A stretch of 64,000 nt of DNA from Methylosinus sp. LW4 (GTDB taxonomy: Bacteria; Pseudomonadota; Alphaproteobacteria; Rhizobiales; Beijerinckiaceae): the NCBI RefSeq assembly GCF_000379125.1, contig NZ_KB900626.1:1521748-1585747 (forward strand), in the 5' to 3' direction. A program made the position numbers and the translations under genes. Below the pieces are notes generated by a model. That model did not search any database and was not told the DNA's origin. It saw only the letters and a program-made list of their open reading frames with translations. Shown piece by piece: positions 38,408 to 47,153 of the stretch; positions within the stretch are counted from its first letter, which is position 1; every line of letters starts with the position of its first letter.

Positions 38408-39283
38408 TCAACTCCTCGGAGCAAAAACGCCGCTGCGGGCCGTGTCCAATTCGAAACGCGCCGCATGGCTGCCGACCGGCTCGGCGCTGGCGCGGCCGAC
38501 GCCGGCGTGCGCCAGCTCTTCCACAAATTTCGCGGCTTTCACATGGCCGGGCGCGGCGACGAGCAGCGACAGCTCGCCGCCCTGCGGCGCGGTGGCGAGA
38601 ATTTCGCCGGCCAGCGCGTCGATCGCCGCAGGGGCGGCCGCATGCCATTTCGGCAGCGTGAGCGCATAGAGGGCGATATCCTGCGAGGCGGCCTCGGCCA
38701 GCGGCTTGGCGACGATCAGCACCGGCAGGCCGGCCGGATGATTGGGCCGCTCGACGAAGGGCAGGCGCGCGATGATCTTGGGCGCATTCTCGCCGATGAG
38801 GCGCGTCCACCAGGCGCCCTCCTCCTGCGCGCCGGCGGAGCGCAGCATGCCGAGATCGCCCTTGGAGCCAGCCACCGCCGCGACCACGGCGCCGGCGCCG
38901 TGATGGGTGACATAAGGCACGGTGAAGCCGAAGTGAAAGCGCGCGCTGTCGCGCATGGCGGCGTCGCCGCCGGAATCATCGGCGTGGAGGGAATATTCCG
39001 CCTGCATATAGGTGAAGGTGGAGACGATGATGCGCCAAATGCCCTCGACCGTATCGACCGGCAACAGGCCCGTATGCCGCGAGACCAGCGCGCGCATCAT
39101 CTTCGCCTCGCGGTCCGGGCGAAAGGCGGAGGCGCCGTTCTGGCCCTTCACCGCGATCAGCCGATCGATGATCTCGCCGCGCTGCATCAGCAGGCCATGC
39201 ATCTCGCGATCGATGCGGTCGATCTCGTCGCGCAGATCCGCGAGCGTTTCGGTCTCGATCTTGGGCAAAGATTCGTCTCGCAT
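38408..39283 (-). CDS. chorismate mutase with degenerate prephenate-dehydratase-like domain
   Basis: 291 residues. Residues 10-100 form an AroQ helical chorismate mutase: [29 protein letters not shown] and the arginines of [17 protein letters not shown]. The remaining 190 residues recall the prephenate dehydratase fold in outline ([26 protein letters not shown], and an end [12 protein letters not shown]) but I do not see the catalytic Thr-Arg-Phe motif, so dehydratase activity is doubtful. This layout is known in the order under the simple name chorismate mutase. It is the first gene of the mutase-hisC-tyrA operon. Confidence 0.85.
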   Translation of the reverse strand: MRDESLPKIETETLADLRDEIDRIDREMHGLLMQRGEIIDRLIAVKGQNGASAFRPDREAKMMRALVSRHTGLLPVDTVEGIWRIIVSTFTYMQAEYSLHADDSGGDAAMRDSARFHFGFTVPYVTHHGAGAVVAAVAGSKGDLGMLRSAGAQEEGAWWTRLIGENAPKIIARLPFVERPNHPAGLPVLIVAKPLAEAASQDIALYALTLPKWHAAAPAAIDALAGEILATAPQGGELSLLVAAPGHVKAAKFVEELAHAGVGRASAEPVGSHAARFELDTARSGVFAPRS

Positions 39284-39426
39284 CGGCGCGGGCTGGCTTC
39301 AAAAAGGGCGGAGGGCTGTCTTAGGCCAGCGCGGCGCGGGAGGCAATGCGAGGGCGCGGGCTCCATGCGGGCTCGAAGGCTCCGAACCAGGGCGAGGACC
39401 GAATGTCTCCAGCGCCGTGACCGCGC

Positions 39427-39621
39427 TTGTCGCGGTCATCCACGCCGCGACGTTCTGGAATGTCGGAACCACGAGCGGAACAACGCCGTTTCCGCATTTT
39501 CGGCACACGGGAATTCGTCGTCGCAGGAACGCCCTACCTCGTTCCTTATCGCGTGCAGAACGAGGCCATTCACATATTGCGCGTCTATCACGGAGCGCGC
39601 CGCTGGCCGGACGCTTTTTGA
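39427..39621 (+). pseudogene. C-terminal remnant of a RelE/ParE-family toxin
   Basis: The last 45 codons of this frame (FRIFGTREFVVAG, PYLVPYRVQNEAIHIL, RVYHGARRWPDAF) match the C-terminal half of ParE toxins, which normally are 95-100 residues. An in-frame stop at 39418-39420 cuts it off upstream. Another frame just before (AVTALVAVIHAATF) looks like the preceding helix, which suggests a frameshift. No antitoxin gene is adjacent. I read it as a decayed addiction module. Confidence 0.65.
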
Positions 39622-39630
39622 CGCTCGGCC

Positions 39631-40314
39631 CTATTGCTGCGCGGGCTGCTCCTCCAGCGCGACCGGGGCCTGCGCTTCGGTATACATCATGACCGGCTCC
39701 GGCTGCGCTTGCGGCTCGGCCGGCCTGACATGCTTGCCCGCCGGAATATCGATCGCGGCCAGCACAGTGACCGGCGGCTCCGCCTCGGCCACGGTCGTCG
39801 TCGGCTCGCTCTTCTCGTCGGCGGAGGAGCGCCCATTGGCCATTTGGCCGAGCAGGCCCTTGCGCTTGGCCTCGTAATAAAAGCCCTTGGCGTAGAGCTG
39901 AATGGCCCTTTGCGCGTCGCCGCCGGCGACGCGGAAGGCGTTGGCGAGATAGGCGCCGGCGTAGGCGAGATTGGTTTCCGCGTCCAGCAGGCCCTTGGCC
40001 GGGCCATTGTAGCCGACGCTGCGCGCCGTGTCGTAGCGGATCTGCATCAAGCCCCAATAGGGCCCGTTCTTGGCGGCGGGATTGTAATTGCTCTCGCGGC
40101 GGACGGCGGTATGGATCAGCGATGCGGGAATGTCATAGGTGCGCGCGCAACGGGAGATGCTCTCCTCCAGCTTCTCGCGCTGCGAGAGCTTCGCCTTCGG
40201 CGGCGGCGGCTCTTCGACCGCCTTGGCGACGAATTGACGTTCGGGAGAAGAGGAATTGCAGCCCGCGAGCGCAAAGCCCATGGCGGCGGCCGCCGCGCAA
40301 ATCGCCAGTCTCAT
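39631..40314 (-). CDS. lytic transglycosylase lipoprotein (SLT family)
   Basis: 227 residues. A lipoprotein signal (GFALAGC, Cys19) anchors it in the periplasm. The SLT domain (about 50-150) has the catalytic glutamate in AVRRESNYNPAAKNGPYWGLMQI and NLAYAGAYLANAFRVAGGD. It cleaves peptidoglycan between MurNAc and GlcNAc. The last 70 residues are acidic and low complexity. Stands alone on the minus strand, with the ParE remnant at its 3' side. Confidence 0.92.
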   Translation of the reverse strand: MRLAICAAAAAMGFALAGCNSSSPERQFVAKAVEEPPPPKAKLSQREKLEESISRCARTYDIPASLIHTAVRRESNYNPAAKNGPYWGLMQIRYDTARSVGYNGPAKGLLDAETNLAYAGAYLANAFRVAGGDAQRAIQLYAKGFYYEAKRKGLLGQMANGRSSADEKSEPTTTVAEAEPPVTVLAAIDIPAGKHVRPAEPQAQPEPVMMYTEAQAPVALEEQPAQQ

Positions 40315-40395
40315 TCGTCCTCCCGAGCCGATTTGGTTAGCGCTTCTTAACCGAAGATCGAGCTTTCGCCAAATCGGCCCGAATCCGTACGGATT

Positions 40396-42072
40396 TCAGC
40401 CGGCCCCTTCCAGCAGCCGGCGGGCCGCCGCGCGGGCCTCGTCGGTGATGGCGGCGCCCGAGAGCATGCGGGCGATCTCCTCGCGGCGCTCCGCCTCCTC
40501 CAGCTCGGCGACGCGCGTCGCCACGCGGTCTTTCGCCTTGCCTTTCACCGCGCCTTTGGCGATGCGCAAATGCCGGCTGGCGCGCGCCGCCACTTGCGGC
40601 GCATGGGTGACGGTGAGCACTTGCGCGCGTTTCGCGAGCCGCGCCAGGCGCTGCCCGATGGCGTCCGCCACCGCGCCGCCGACGCCGGTGTCGATCTCGT
40701 CGAAGACGAGCGTCGGCGCCGAGCCGCGATCGGCGAGCACGACTTTCAGCGCCAGCATGAAGCGCGCGAGCTCGCCGCCCGAGGCGACCTTCACCAGCGG
40801 GCCAGGCCGCGAGCCCGGATTGGTCTGCACCCAGAACTCCACGCGGTCATAGCCGTCCGGCCCTGCGGTCGCCGGATCGCTGACGATCTCGGTGCGAAAA
40901 CGCGCGCCTTCCAGCTTCAAGGGCTTCAGCTCGCCCTCCACCAGAGCGTCGAGCGCCTTGGCCGCCGCACGCCGCGCCGCCGAAAGGCTTTCCGCCGCCT
41001 TCGCGTAGGCGGCCTGCGCTTTGGCGACCGCCTCGCTCAGCGCGACGATGCGCGCCTCGCCGGCGTCGAGCGCGGCGAGATCGGCGGCGAAACGCTCGGC
41101 CAGCGCGGGCAGCGCGTCGACGCTGGTCTGATGCTTGCGCGCTGCGCCGCGCAGCGCGAACAGCCGCTCCTCTATGCGCTCCAATTCACGCGGGTCGAAA
41201 TCGGCGTCGCGCAGCGCCTGCTCGAGCGCCTGCTCGGCGAGAGAGAGCGCGTCCAGCGCGTTGGCGAGCGCCTTGGCCGGCGGCTCGATCAGCTGCGGCG
41301 CCTGGCTCGCGCGCCGCTCCAGCCGCCGCGCGGCGGAGGCGATCTCGCCGGCGGGCGAATGATCGCCTGAAAAAGCCTCGAGCGCGTCGCGCAGATCGCC
41401 AGCCACTTTCTCGGAGCGCTGCATGGTCTGACGCCGCTCGGCGAGCGCCGCCTCCTCGCCGGGCTGCGGCGCCAGCGCCTCCAGCTCCTCATTGGCGTGG
41501 CGCAGATAGTCGGCCTCGGCCCGCGCCTTGGCGACGCGCGCCTCCTCCTCGGCCAGCTCGCGGCGGGCGCGCTGCAGCACGCCATGCAGCTCGCGCAGCT
41601 GCGCGGTTCTGTCGCCGAGCGCGCCATGGGCGTCGACAAGCGCCCTATGCGCGCTCGGATCGACGAGCGCGCGATCATCGTGCTGGCAATGGATCTCGAC
41701 CAGCGAGGCGCCGATGGCGCGCAGCGCCTGGGCGCTCGCCGGCTGGTCGTTGACGAAGGCGCGGGTGCGGCCGTCGCTGGTCTGCACCCGGCGCAAGACC
41801 AGCTCGTCCTCGGCGTCGAGGCCGAACTCGCGCGCCGCGGCGAGGGCCGGATGGTCGCGCGGCAGATCGAAGGCCGCCGTCACCTGCCCCTGCTCCTCGC
41901 CGGCGCGCACCAGCGAGGCGTCGCCGCGCGCACCGAGCGCGAGAAGGAAAGCGTCGAGAAGGATGGATTTGCCGGCGCCGGTCTCGCCGGTCAGCGTGGT
42001 CAGGCCGGACGCGAACTCGAGATCGAGCCTGTCGATGAGGACGATATCGCGAATAGACAAACGGACGAGCAT
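40396..42072 (-). CDS. recN: DNA repair protein RecN
   Basis: 558 residues, the normal size. SMC-like ATPase in double-strand break repair. Walker A is TLTGETGAGKSILLDAF near 30; long coiled coils (about 150-370) with many Glu/Ala/Arg heptads; signature ASGGELARFMLALK and Walker B LVFDEIDTGVGG near 470. It is 48 bases downstream of bamD, the arrangement seen in many alphaproteobacteria. SOS control is likely for the family, but I saw no LexA box. Confidence 0.96.
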   Translation of the reverse strand: MLVRLSIRDIVLIDRLDLEFASGLTTLTGETGAGKSILLDAFLLALGARGDASLVRAGEEQGQVTAAFDLPRDHPALAAAREFGLDAEDELVLRRVQTSDGRTRAFVNDQPASAQALRAIGASLVEIHCQHDDRALVDPSAHRALVDAHGALGDRTAQLRELHGVLQRARRELAEEEARVAKARAEADYLRHANEELEALAPQPGEEAALAERRQTMQRSEKVAGDLRDALEAFSGDHSPAGEIASAARRLERRASQAPQLIEPPAKALANALDALSLAEQALEQALRDADFDPRELERIEERLFALRGAARKHQTSVDALPALAERFAADLAALDAGEARIVALSEAVAKAQAAYAKAAESLSAARRAAAKALDALVEGELKPLKLEGARFRTEIVSDPATAGPDGYDRVEFWVQTNPGSRPGPLVKVASGGELARFMLALKVVLADRGSAPTLVFDEIDTGVGGAVADAIGQRLARLAKRAQVLTVTHAPQVAARASRHLRIAKGAVKGKAKDRVATRVAELEEAERREEIARMLSGAAITDEARAAARRLLEGAG

Positions 42073-42119
42073 GCGCGCGCTCTACTCTTCCGGCCCCCTC
42101 GGCTCGCCCTCGCGAACGC

Positions 42120-43001
42120 TCAGCTGGCGCCGAGCGTCTTGCCGATCTTGGAGAGCCAGGAGCCCTGATGTTCCTCGGGCGCGACGCCGCCCGTCGCGAG
42201 CAGCGCATGCGCGTCCTTGTACCAGGACGAATCGGGGAAATTATGCCCCAGAATGGCTGCCGCCGTCTGCGCCTCATTGACGACGCCCATGGCGAAATAG
42301 GCTTCCGTCAACCGATATAGCGCCTCCTCGGCGTGGCGGGTCGTCTGATATTTGGCGAGAACGTCGTGGAAGCGATTGATCGCGGCCGCATAATTCTTGC
42401 GGGTCAGATAGAAGCGGCCGACCGTCATGTCCTTGGCGGCGAGCTGATCACGCGCCACCTGAATCTTGTATTTGACGTCGGTCACATATTCCGACTTGGG
42501 GAATTTCTCGACGAGCTGGGTGAAGATTGCCAGAGCCTTCTCGGCGCTCTCCTGATCCTGCATCACCGCAGGGACCTGATTATAATAGGACATTCCCGCG
42601 AGATAATACATGTAGGGCGTGTCGGGAGAGGTCGGATAGAGGCCGATGTAACGCTGCGCCGAGGCGACCGCGTCGTCATAGGCGGGCTTCTGATATTGCG
42701 CGAAAGTCTGCATCAGCAGGCCTTTGCGCGCCCATTGCGAGAAGGGATATTGCTTCTCGAGCTCGCCGAACTTTTTGGCGGCGTTCTCATAATCATGGGC
42801 GTCCATGCGAGCGAGGCCCTGATTGTAAATATCCTCGGCCGGAATATCGGGCAGAATCTCGGTCTTGTATTTCTCGCCCGAGAAGAGACCGAAGCCGCTC
42901 GTGATGCTGTCCAGAATGTCGGCGCGAGCCGGCGCCGCCGCGAGCAGAACGCAGGCGAGAACCGCGACGCGATAACGGGACGAGCGGAAAATCATCGGCA
43001 T
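42120..43001 (-). CDS. bamD: outer membrane assembly lipoprotein-type BamD
   Basis: 293 residues. TPR protein of the BAM complex that inserts barrel proteins. The signal peptide is VAVLACVLLAAAPARA; tetratricopeptide motifs run from about 55 to 250 (IYNQGLARMDAHDYENAAKKFGELEKQYPFSQWA...). The expected lipobox Cys near the cleavage site is not evident: the Cys in AVLACVLL lies inside the hydrophobic core. So lipidation is uncertain. Upstream of recN on the same strand. Confidence 0.92.
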   Translation of the reverse strand: MPMIFRSSRYRVAVLACVLLAAAPARADILDSITSGFGLFSGEKYKTEILPDIPAEDIYNQGLARMDAHDYENAAKKFGELEKQYPFSQWARKGLLMQTFAQYQKPAYDDAVASAQRYIGLYPTSPDTPYMYYLAGMSYYNQVPAVMQDQESAEKALAIFTQLVEKFPKSEYVTDVKYKIQVARDQLAAKDMTVGRFYLTRKNYAAAINRFHDVLAKYQTTRHAEEALYRLTEAYFAMGVVNEAQTAAAILGHNFPDSSWYKDAHALLATGGVAPEEHQGSWLSKIGKTLGAS

Positions 43002-43262
43002 GTGATCGACCTCATCGGGCGTAGGCGGTTAACTTTCTGTAGACCAAATCGCCGGCGCGCGCCACCCGGACAGATCCACGAGAAAACAAGCGCGCGGGCC
43101 ACGCGCGCGAGACGAGAAGAGAGCGGCCGGCGACCGCGGAAGCTTCGTCGCCGCGGCCAGATGACGGGCGAGTTCGGGCGACATTATGGCGAATGGCGCG
43201 GGAACGGGGCTTCCGCGAGACGGATCCGCATTAATCCATAGGTAACGCGCGTCGCGCATGAT
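43002..43262. other. spacer between bamD and the TadE genes
   Basis: About 260 bases between divergent genes, so it should hold both promoters. GC-rich, with an AT-rich patch near 43231-43242 (ATTAATCCATAGG). No confident promoter or RNA gene was seen; the palindrome at its right end is listed separately. Confidence 0.4.
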
Positions 43263-43279
43263 GTGGGAATATTTCCCAC
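43263..43279. promoter_or_regulatory. perfect 17-base palindrome before the TadE operon
   Basis: GTGGGAATATTTCCCAC: 7-base arms around TAT, ending 16 bases before the ATG of the first TadE gene. It is either an operator or a hairpin in the 5' UTR. The stem is short for a terminator and no T run follows. A start at the GTG in it would give a longer protein but without a ribosome site. Confidence 0.5.
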
Positions 43280-43295
43280 GCACAGGCGGAGCGCC

Positions 43296-43808
43296 ATGAT
43301 GGCCACTTTGGGAACATGTGAGAAGCGCGCCGCCTTCTTCGAAGCTCGAAACGGCGCGACGGCGGTCGAATTCGCGTTCATCGCGCCGATTTTCGTTTTG
43401 ATCCTGGTCGTATGGATCGATCTGGGCATGACCCTGCTCGCGCAGAGCGTGCTGGACAGCGCGACATTGCGCGCGGCGCGCAGCGTCAAGATCGGCGCGA
43501 CGACGACTTCGGCCGCCTTCAAGACGACGCTCTGCAGCTATCTCTACGCCGTCGTCCCCTGCTCCTCGATCAAATATTCGGTCCAATCGGGGACGAGCTT
43601 CTCCGCCCTTTCGACAACCATCACGACCGACAGCTCCAATGCGCTGACCAATACGAGCTTTTCCATCGGCTCGGGGGGATCGGACGTGCTGGTGCGGGTC
43701 GGCTTCACGCGGACGCTGTTCGCTCCCTGGCTCTCGGCTTTCTTCGGCAAGAACGGCTATCTGCTGATTCTGTCGACGGTCGCCTTCCAGAACGAGCCCT
43801 ATTCATGA
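43296..43808 (+). CDS. TadE-like pseudopilin (1)
   Basis: About 170 residues from ATG 43296 (or 43299), with GGCGGAG upstream. The N-terminus FFEARNGATAVEFAFIAPIFVLILVVWIDLG is the TadE hallmark: a positively charged start, Glu at +5 of the processed pilin-like region and one hydrophobic helix. The rest is small, Ser/Thr-rich. TadE-like proteins are minor pseudopilins of Flp pili. It overlaps the next gene by four bases (ATGA). Confidence 0.9.
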   Translation: MMATLGTCEKRAAFFEARNGATAVEFAFIAPIFVLILVVWIDLGMTLLAQSVLDSATLRAARSVKIGATTTSAAFKTTLCSYLYAVVPCSSIKYSVQSGTSFSALSTTITTDSSNALTNTSFSIGSGGSDVLVRVGFTRTLFAPWLSAFFGKNGYLLILSTVAFQNEPYS

Positions 43809-44320
43809 GCCGCCCGCCTCGAAACGACGGCGGCGTCGCGCTCGTCGAATTCGCGCTGATCGCGCCGGTCGCTCTCATGCTCACTCTCGGCGCCTTCGAG
43901 GCGACGCGGCTCATTCGCGCGAGCTGGAAAGTGCGACTGGCGGCGCAGACCTTGGCCGATCTCGTCTCCCAGCAGACGAGCATCTCGACGACGATCATGT
44001 CCAATCTCTGCTCGGGCGCGCAAATGACGCTGTCGCCGCTGACGAGCTCGGGCTTCACAGCCGCGGTGACGAGCGTCGTCTATTCGAGCAGCGGCCGGAC
44101 GAAGGACTGGCAGGACACGAGCTGCGGATCCGCCGCCGCGACGACCAACGCCCCGACTCTGGCGGCGACCTACACGCCCACATCCGGCGACAGCGCCATA
44201 GTGGTGCAGGCGACCTACGCCTACAAGGCGCCCGTCGCCTATGTGCTGCCGTCGACCTTCTCATTCTCGGCGATCGCGGTCGCCAAGCCACGCAACGGCA
44301 CGAAGGTGAGCCATGACTGA
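43805..44320 (+). CDS. TadE/TadG-like pseudopilin (2)
   Basis: About 171 residues from ATG 43805. Same layout as the first: RNDGGVALVEFALIAPVALMLTLGAFEATRLI with Glu in the hydrophobic segment. The body is Ser/Thr/Ala-rich with two conserved cysteines (NLCSGAQ and DTSCGS) that could form a disulfide. The start overlaps the stop of gene 1 and its end overlaps the third gene by eight bases, so three proteins are made in fixed proportion. Confidence 0.9.
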   Translation: MSRPPRNDGGVALVEFALIAPVALMLTLGAFEATRLIRASWKVRLAAQTLADLVSQQTSISTTIMSNLCSGAQMTLSPLTSSGFTAAVTSVVYSSSGRTKDWQDTSCGSAAATTNAPTLAATYTPTSGDSAIVVQATYAYKAPVAYVLPSTFSFSAIAVAKPRNGTKVSHD

Positions 44321-45320
44321 AAAAAAATCGACATTCGCCCGCTTCCGCGCGGATCGCCGCGGCGCGGCCGTCCTGCTGTTCGCCGCCGTGCTGCTGCCGC
44401 TCGCTCTGCTGATCGGGGCCGGCGTCAATCTGGCGAGCGCCTTCGCGATTCGCTCCCGATTGCAGAACGCCGTCGATCAGGCGGCCTTGGCGGGCGCGAC
44501 GGCCTATGTCTCCTCCTCGACCAGCGCCGCCGCGGTCACGGCCGCCAAAGCCTATATGGCCGGCGCCGTCGCGCTGCTGCCCAGCGCCTCGGCCTCCGTC
44601 AGCTATTCGGCGACGACATCGACAGCCGCCTCCAGCAGCTCGACCACCGCCTATATCGTCACGGTGACGGCCTCGGCCACGGCCAAGAGCCAGATGCTGG
44701 GCGCCATCATGGCCAATGCGCCGATATCGGTGACGGCGACCGCGAAAAACTTCGTCTATACGGCGAGCATCGCCCTATCGCAGTTCAACTCCAGCGCCTT
44801 GGACGCCAACACGCTCTACTATTACATCGTGCCGAGCGACGGCTCGGCGCCCTCGACCTCCAATCTCACCAAGCTGTTCAGCAACACCGGCGGCTCTACT
44901 TCCGGCACGATCAAGGTGACGCTCACCGCGGGCCAGAAATTGGGACTGGCCCTCTACAATGTCACCGGCGGACGCAGCGGCTACGGGTCCAACGGCTATG
45001 GCGGCGCGCAGGGCTCGACGCATTATTTCTATTCGCATCTGTCGCCGCCGAGCAAATCGGCCTATCCGACCGTGACGAAAAACTGCAGCCTTCAGGTCGT
45101 CACCAGCCTGTCGTCGCTGGTCAGCGGCTCCTGCCTCTCCTCTTTGCCGAGCTATGCGGCGCTCAATTGTGCGGCGGCGGCGGGCAAGACGCTCTATTAC
45201 GCCTGGAACGACATGGGCGGAAACACCGACGACTACGACTATAACGACGCCGTCATGTCGGTGACATGCGCCGCCAATGATGCGACCGCGCAGGCCACCG
45301 GCGTTCTGCTGACCAATTGA
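44313..45320 (+). CDS. TadG-like protein with DUF4114-type C-terminus
   Basis: 335 residues. The start DRRGAAVLLFAAVLLPLALLIGAGVNLASAFAIRSRLQNAVDQAALAGA is the Flp pilus-assembly TadG signature. Instead of the usual von Willebrand A domain, the C-terminal half ends in WNDMGGNTDDYDYNDAVM, the acidic motif of DUF4114 (Ca-binding-like surface domain). Serine/threonine-rich in between, Cys pairs near 255-290. Last gene of the tad-like operon; no TadA, TadB or TadC ATPase/platform genes are in the window, so it depends on genes elsewhere or is a stand-alone surface system. Confidence 0.87.
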   Translation: MTEKKSTFARFRADRRGAAVLLFAAVLLPLALLIGAGVNLASAFAIRSRLQNAVDQAALAGATAYVSSSTSAAAVTAAKAYMAGAVALLPSASASVSYSATTSTAASSSSTTAYIVTVTASATAKSQMLGAIMANAPISVTATAKNFVYTASIALSQFNSSALDANTLYYYIVPSDGSAPSTSNLTKLFSNTGGSTSGTIKVTLTAGQKLGLALYNVTGGRSGYGSNGYGGAQGSTHYFYSHLSPPSKSAYPTVTKNCSLQVVTSLSSLVSGSCLSSLPSYAALNCAAAAGKTLYYAWNDMGGNTDDYDYNDAVMSVTCAANDATAQATGVLLTN

Positions 45321-45349
45321 CGAAGAGCCGGCTTCTCGCCTCGCCGAGC

Positions 45350-46159
45350 TCAGGCCGACGTCGCCGCCGCGCGCTCTCTCCGGCGCGCGCGCTCCGGCAC
45401 CAGATCCCAACGCGTCTTGAACAGGGTGTCGCAAATGCCCGGGGTGCCGAAGCCGTCGGAAAAGCTCACATTGCCACGCGTATGGTGGAAGCCGTGCGCC
45501 GCGCTGGAGGTGAGATGCTCCAGCGCGGCGTTGAGCCGCTTGCGCCAGCCGGTCGCCGCCGGATCGCGGAAGGCGAGGCCGAAATCATAGCCGGAATGCT
45601 CATAGAGCCCGCCGAGCGCGCCGAGGCTCGTCGTCCACAGATGGAAAGCGACGCTGGCGCCGCCGCCGCCGACGAGAACCAGCGGCAGAAGATAGGGCAG
45701 CACGATCTCGAAGAAGAAATCCGCGCCGGACTGATAGCAGGCGCTGATCGCCTTGCTGGCGCCGGTCTGGTGATGCAGCGCATGTCCGAGCCGGTTCATC
45801 AGCGCCGGATGATGCAGCAAATGGCGATGCGCGACATATTGCACGATGTCATGGCCGATCAGCATGCCGATCATGGTCAGGACGAGCGCGGTCCAGGTCA
45901 GATGCGGCGCGCCGAGAAAGCCGAGGCCGAAATATTCCACCGCCAGCATGGAGGGCAGAAGAATCGTCGTCTGGTTGAGCAAGACACGCGGCAGCAGCTC
46001 ACGATAGCTCATGCGATCGAGCTCGCGCACCTTGAAGCGCTTCAGCCGACCGGTCGAATCACACCATTCGAATGCGTAGCCGATCCCGTGGAACGCGACC
46101 ATTTGCGCAGCCCAGGCGAGAAGGGAGAGAGGAATATATCCGAATGGCTCGAGCGACAT
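45350..46159 (-). CDS. fatty acid hydroxylase/sterol desaturase family protein
   Basis: About 269 residues from ATG 46159; an upstream open stretch to 46360 lacks conserved sequence. A membrane di-iron oxygenase. The histidine clusters are visible: GHDIVQYVAHRHLLHH, LGHALHHQTG and AHGFHHTRGN, spaced between about four hydrophobic helices. Substrates in the family include sterols, carotenoids, hopanoids and fatty acids; none is indicated here. It converges with the TadG gene and is divergent from the spermidine-synthase-like gene. Confidence 0.92.
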   Translation of the reverse strand: MSLEPFGYIPLSLLAWAAQMVAFHGIGYAFEWCDSTGRLKRFKVRELDRMSYRELLPRVLLNQTTILLPSMLAVEYFGLGFLGAPHLTWTALVLTMIGMLIGHDIVQYVAHRHLLHHPALMNRLGHALHHQTGASKAISACYQSGADFFFEIVLPYLLPLVLVGGGGASVAFHLWTTSLGALGGLYEHSGYDFGLAFRDPAATGWRKRLNAALEHLTSSAAHGFHHTRGNVSFSDGFGTPGICDTLFKTRWDLVPERARRRERAAATSA

Positions 46160-46448
46160 GGATAGGCGGACTCCGATCGGGAAATCCGTTCGTCGCGCCG
46201 GCCGCAATCCGCGCGGCGAACAGAGATATTTTTTCGTCCTATAGCCGAGTTCATGGCGAATTTCTAGTCGACGGGACGACGCGCCAATGAGGCGCCAATG
46301 CTTTGAATTCGGACGCGCAGCGCCGCGTCGAGCCGGGCCGCGCCCAGTTTCGTGGGCCATTCCGCCTTCGCCGCGCTGGACGCCGAATCTCGCCTCGCGC
46401 TATCACCGCGCCGCTGAAACGCCGCGCACCCTCGAAGGAAGCCCTCCC

Positions 46449-47153
46449 GTGATCCCCTGGACCCTGCTCGATACGGCCCCCGTCCCCGGCGGCGCGGGCG
46501 AGCTGCGGCTCAAGCGGCGCGGCGCGGAATTCTCGATCATGCTCGGCAATAATGAGCTGATGAACAGCCGCCTCAGCGGCTCGGAGGAGGCGCTGGCCAC
46601 GCTCGCCTGCGCGAAGATCGCCGGCCGGGCGCAGCCGCGCGCGCTCATCGGCGGGCTCGGCATGGGCTTCACCTTGCGCGCCGCGCTCGGCGCCCTCGGC
46701 CCCCAGGCGCGGATCACCGTGGCCGAGCTCGTGCCCGCCGTCGTGGCCTGGGCGCGTGGACCGATGGCCGAGGTTTTCGGCGACAGCCTGGCCGATCCGC
46801 GTCTCGACATAGAAGTGGAGGACGTCGGCCAGACGATTCGCTCCGGCCGCGGCGCCTATGACGCCATTCTCCTCGACGTCGACAATGGTCCCGAGGGCCT
46901 GACGCGCGATTCCAATGGCGGGCTCTATGGCGAGGAGGGACTGCGGGCGGCGCGGGCCGCGCTGCGTCCGGCCGGCGTGCTGGCCGTATGGTCCTGCGCG
47001 CCGGATCGAGCGTTTTCCGCGCGTCTGCGCAAGGCCGGCTTTCGCGTCGAGGAGGCGAAGGCGCGGGCCCATCGCGGAGGCGGCGGCGCGCGGCATGTGA
47101 TCTGGCTCGCCACGCGCGTCGATTCGCCGCTGCGGCCGGGAGCCGATCGATGA
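46449..47153 (+). CDS. spermidine-synthase-like methyltransferase-fold protein
   Basis: About 234 residues from GTG 46449, preceded by AAGGAAG; a longer frame from 46287 lacks conserved sequence. It has the Rossmann-type core of spermidine synthases (ALIGGLGMGFTLRAAL, AYDAILLDVDNGPEGLT, YGEEGLRAARAAL) but not the full polyamine motif, and similar proteins are annotated only as spermidine-synthase-like. The substrate is not known. Its stop overlaps the start of the DUF167 gene by four bases. Confidence 0.88.
   Translation: MIPWTLLDTAPVPGGAGELRLKRRGAEFSIMLGNNELMNSRLSGSEEALATLACAKIAGRAQPRALIGGLGMGFTLRAALGALGPQARITVAELVPAVVAWARGPMAEVFGDSLADPRLDIEVEDVGQTIRSGRGAYDAILLDVDNGPEGLTRDSNGGLYGEEGLRAARAALRPAGVLAVWSCAPDRAFSARLRKAGFRVEEAKARAHRGGGGARHVIWLATRVDSPLRPGADR

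Noticed and set aside
46287..46448. N-terminal extension of the spermidine-synthase-like protein
   Set aside because: Proline/arginine-rich, unlike the family; GTG 46449 has a good ribosome site.
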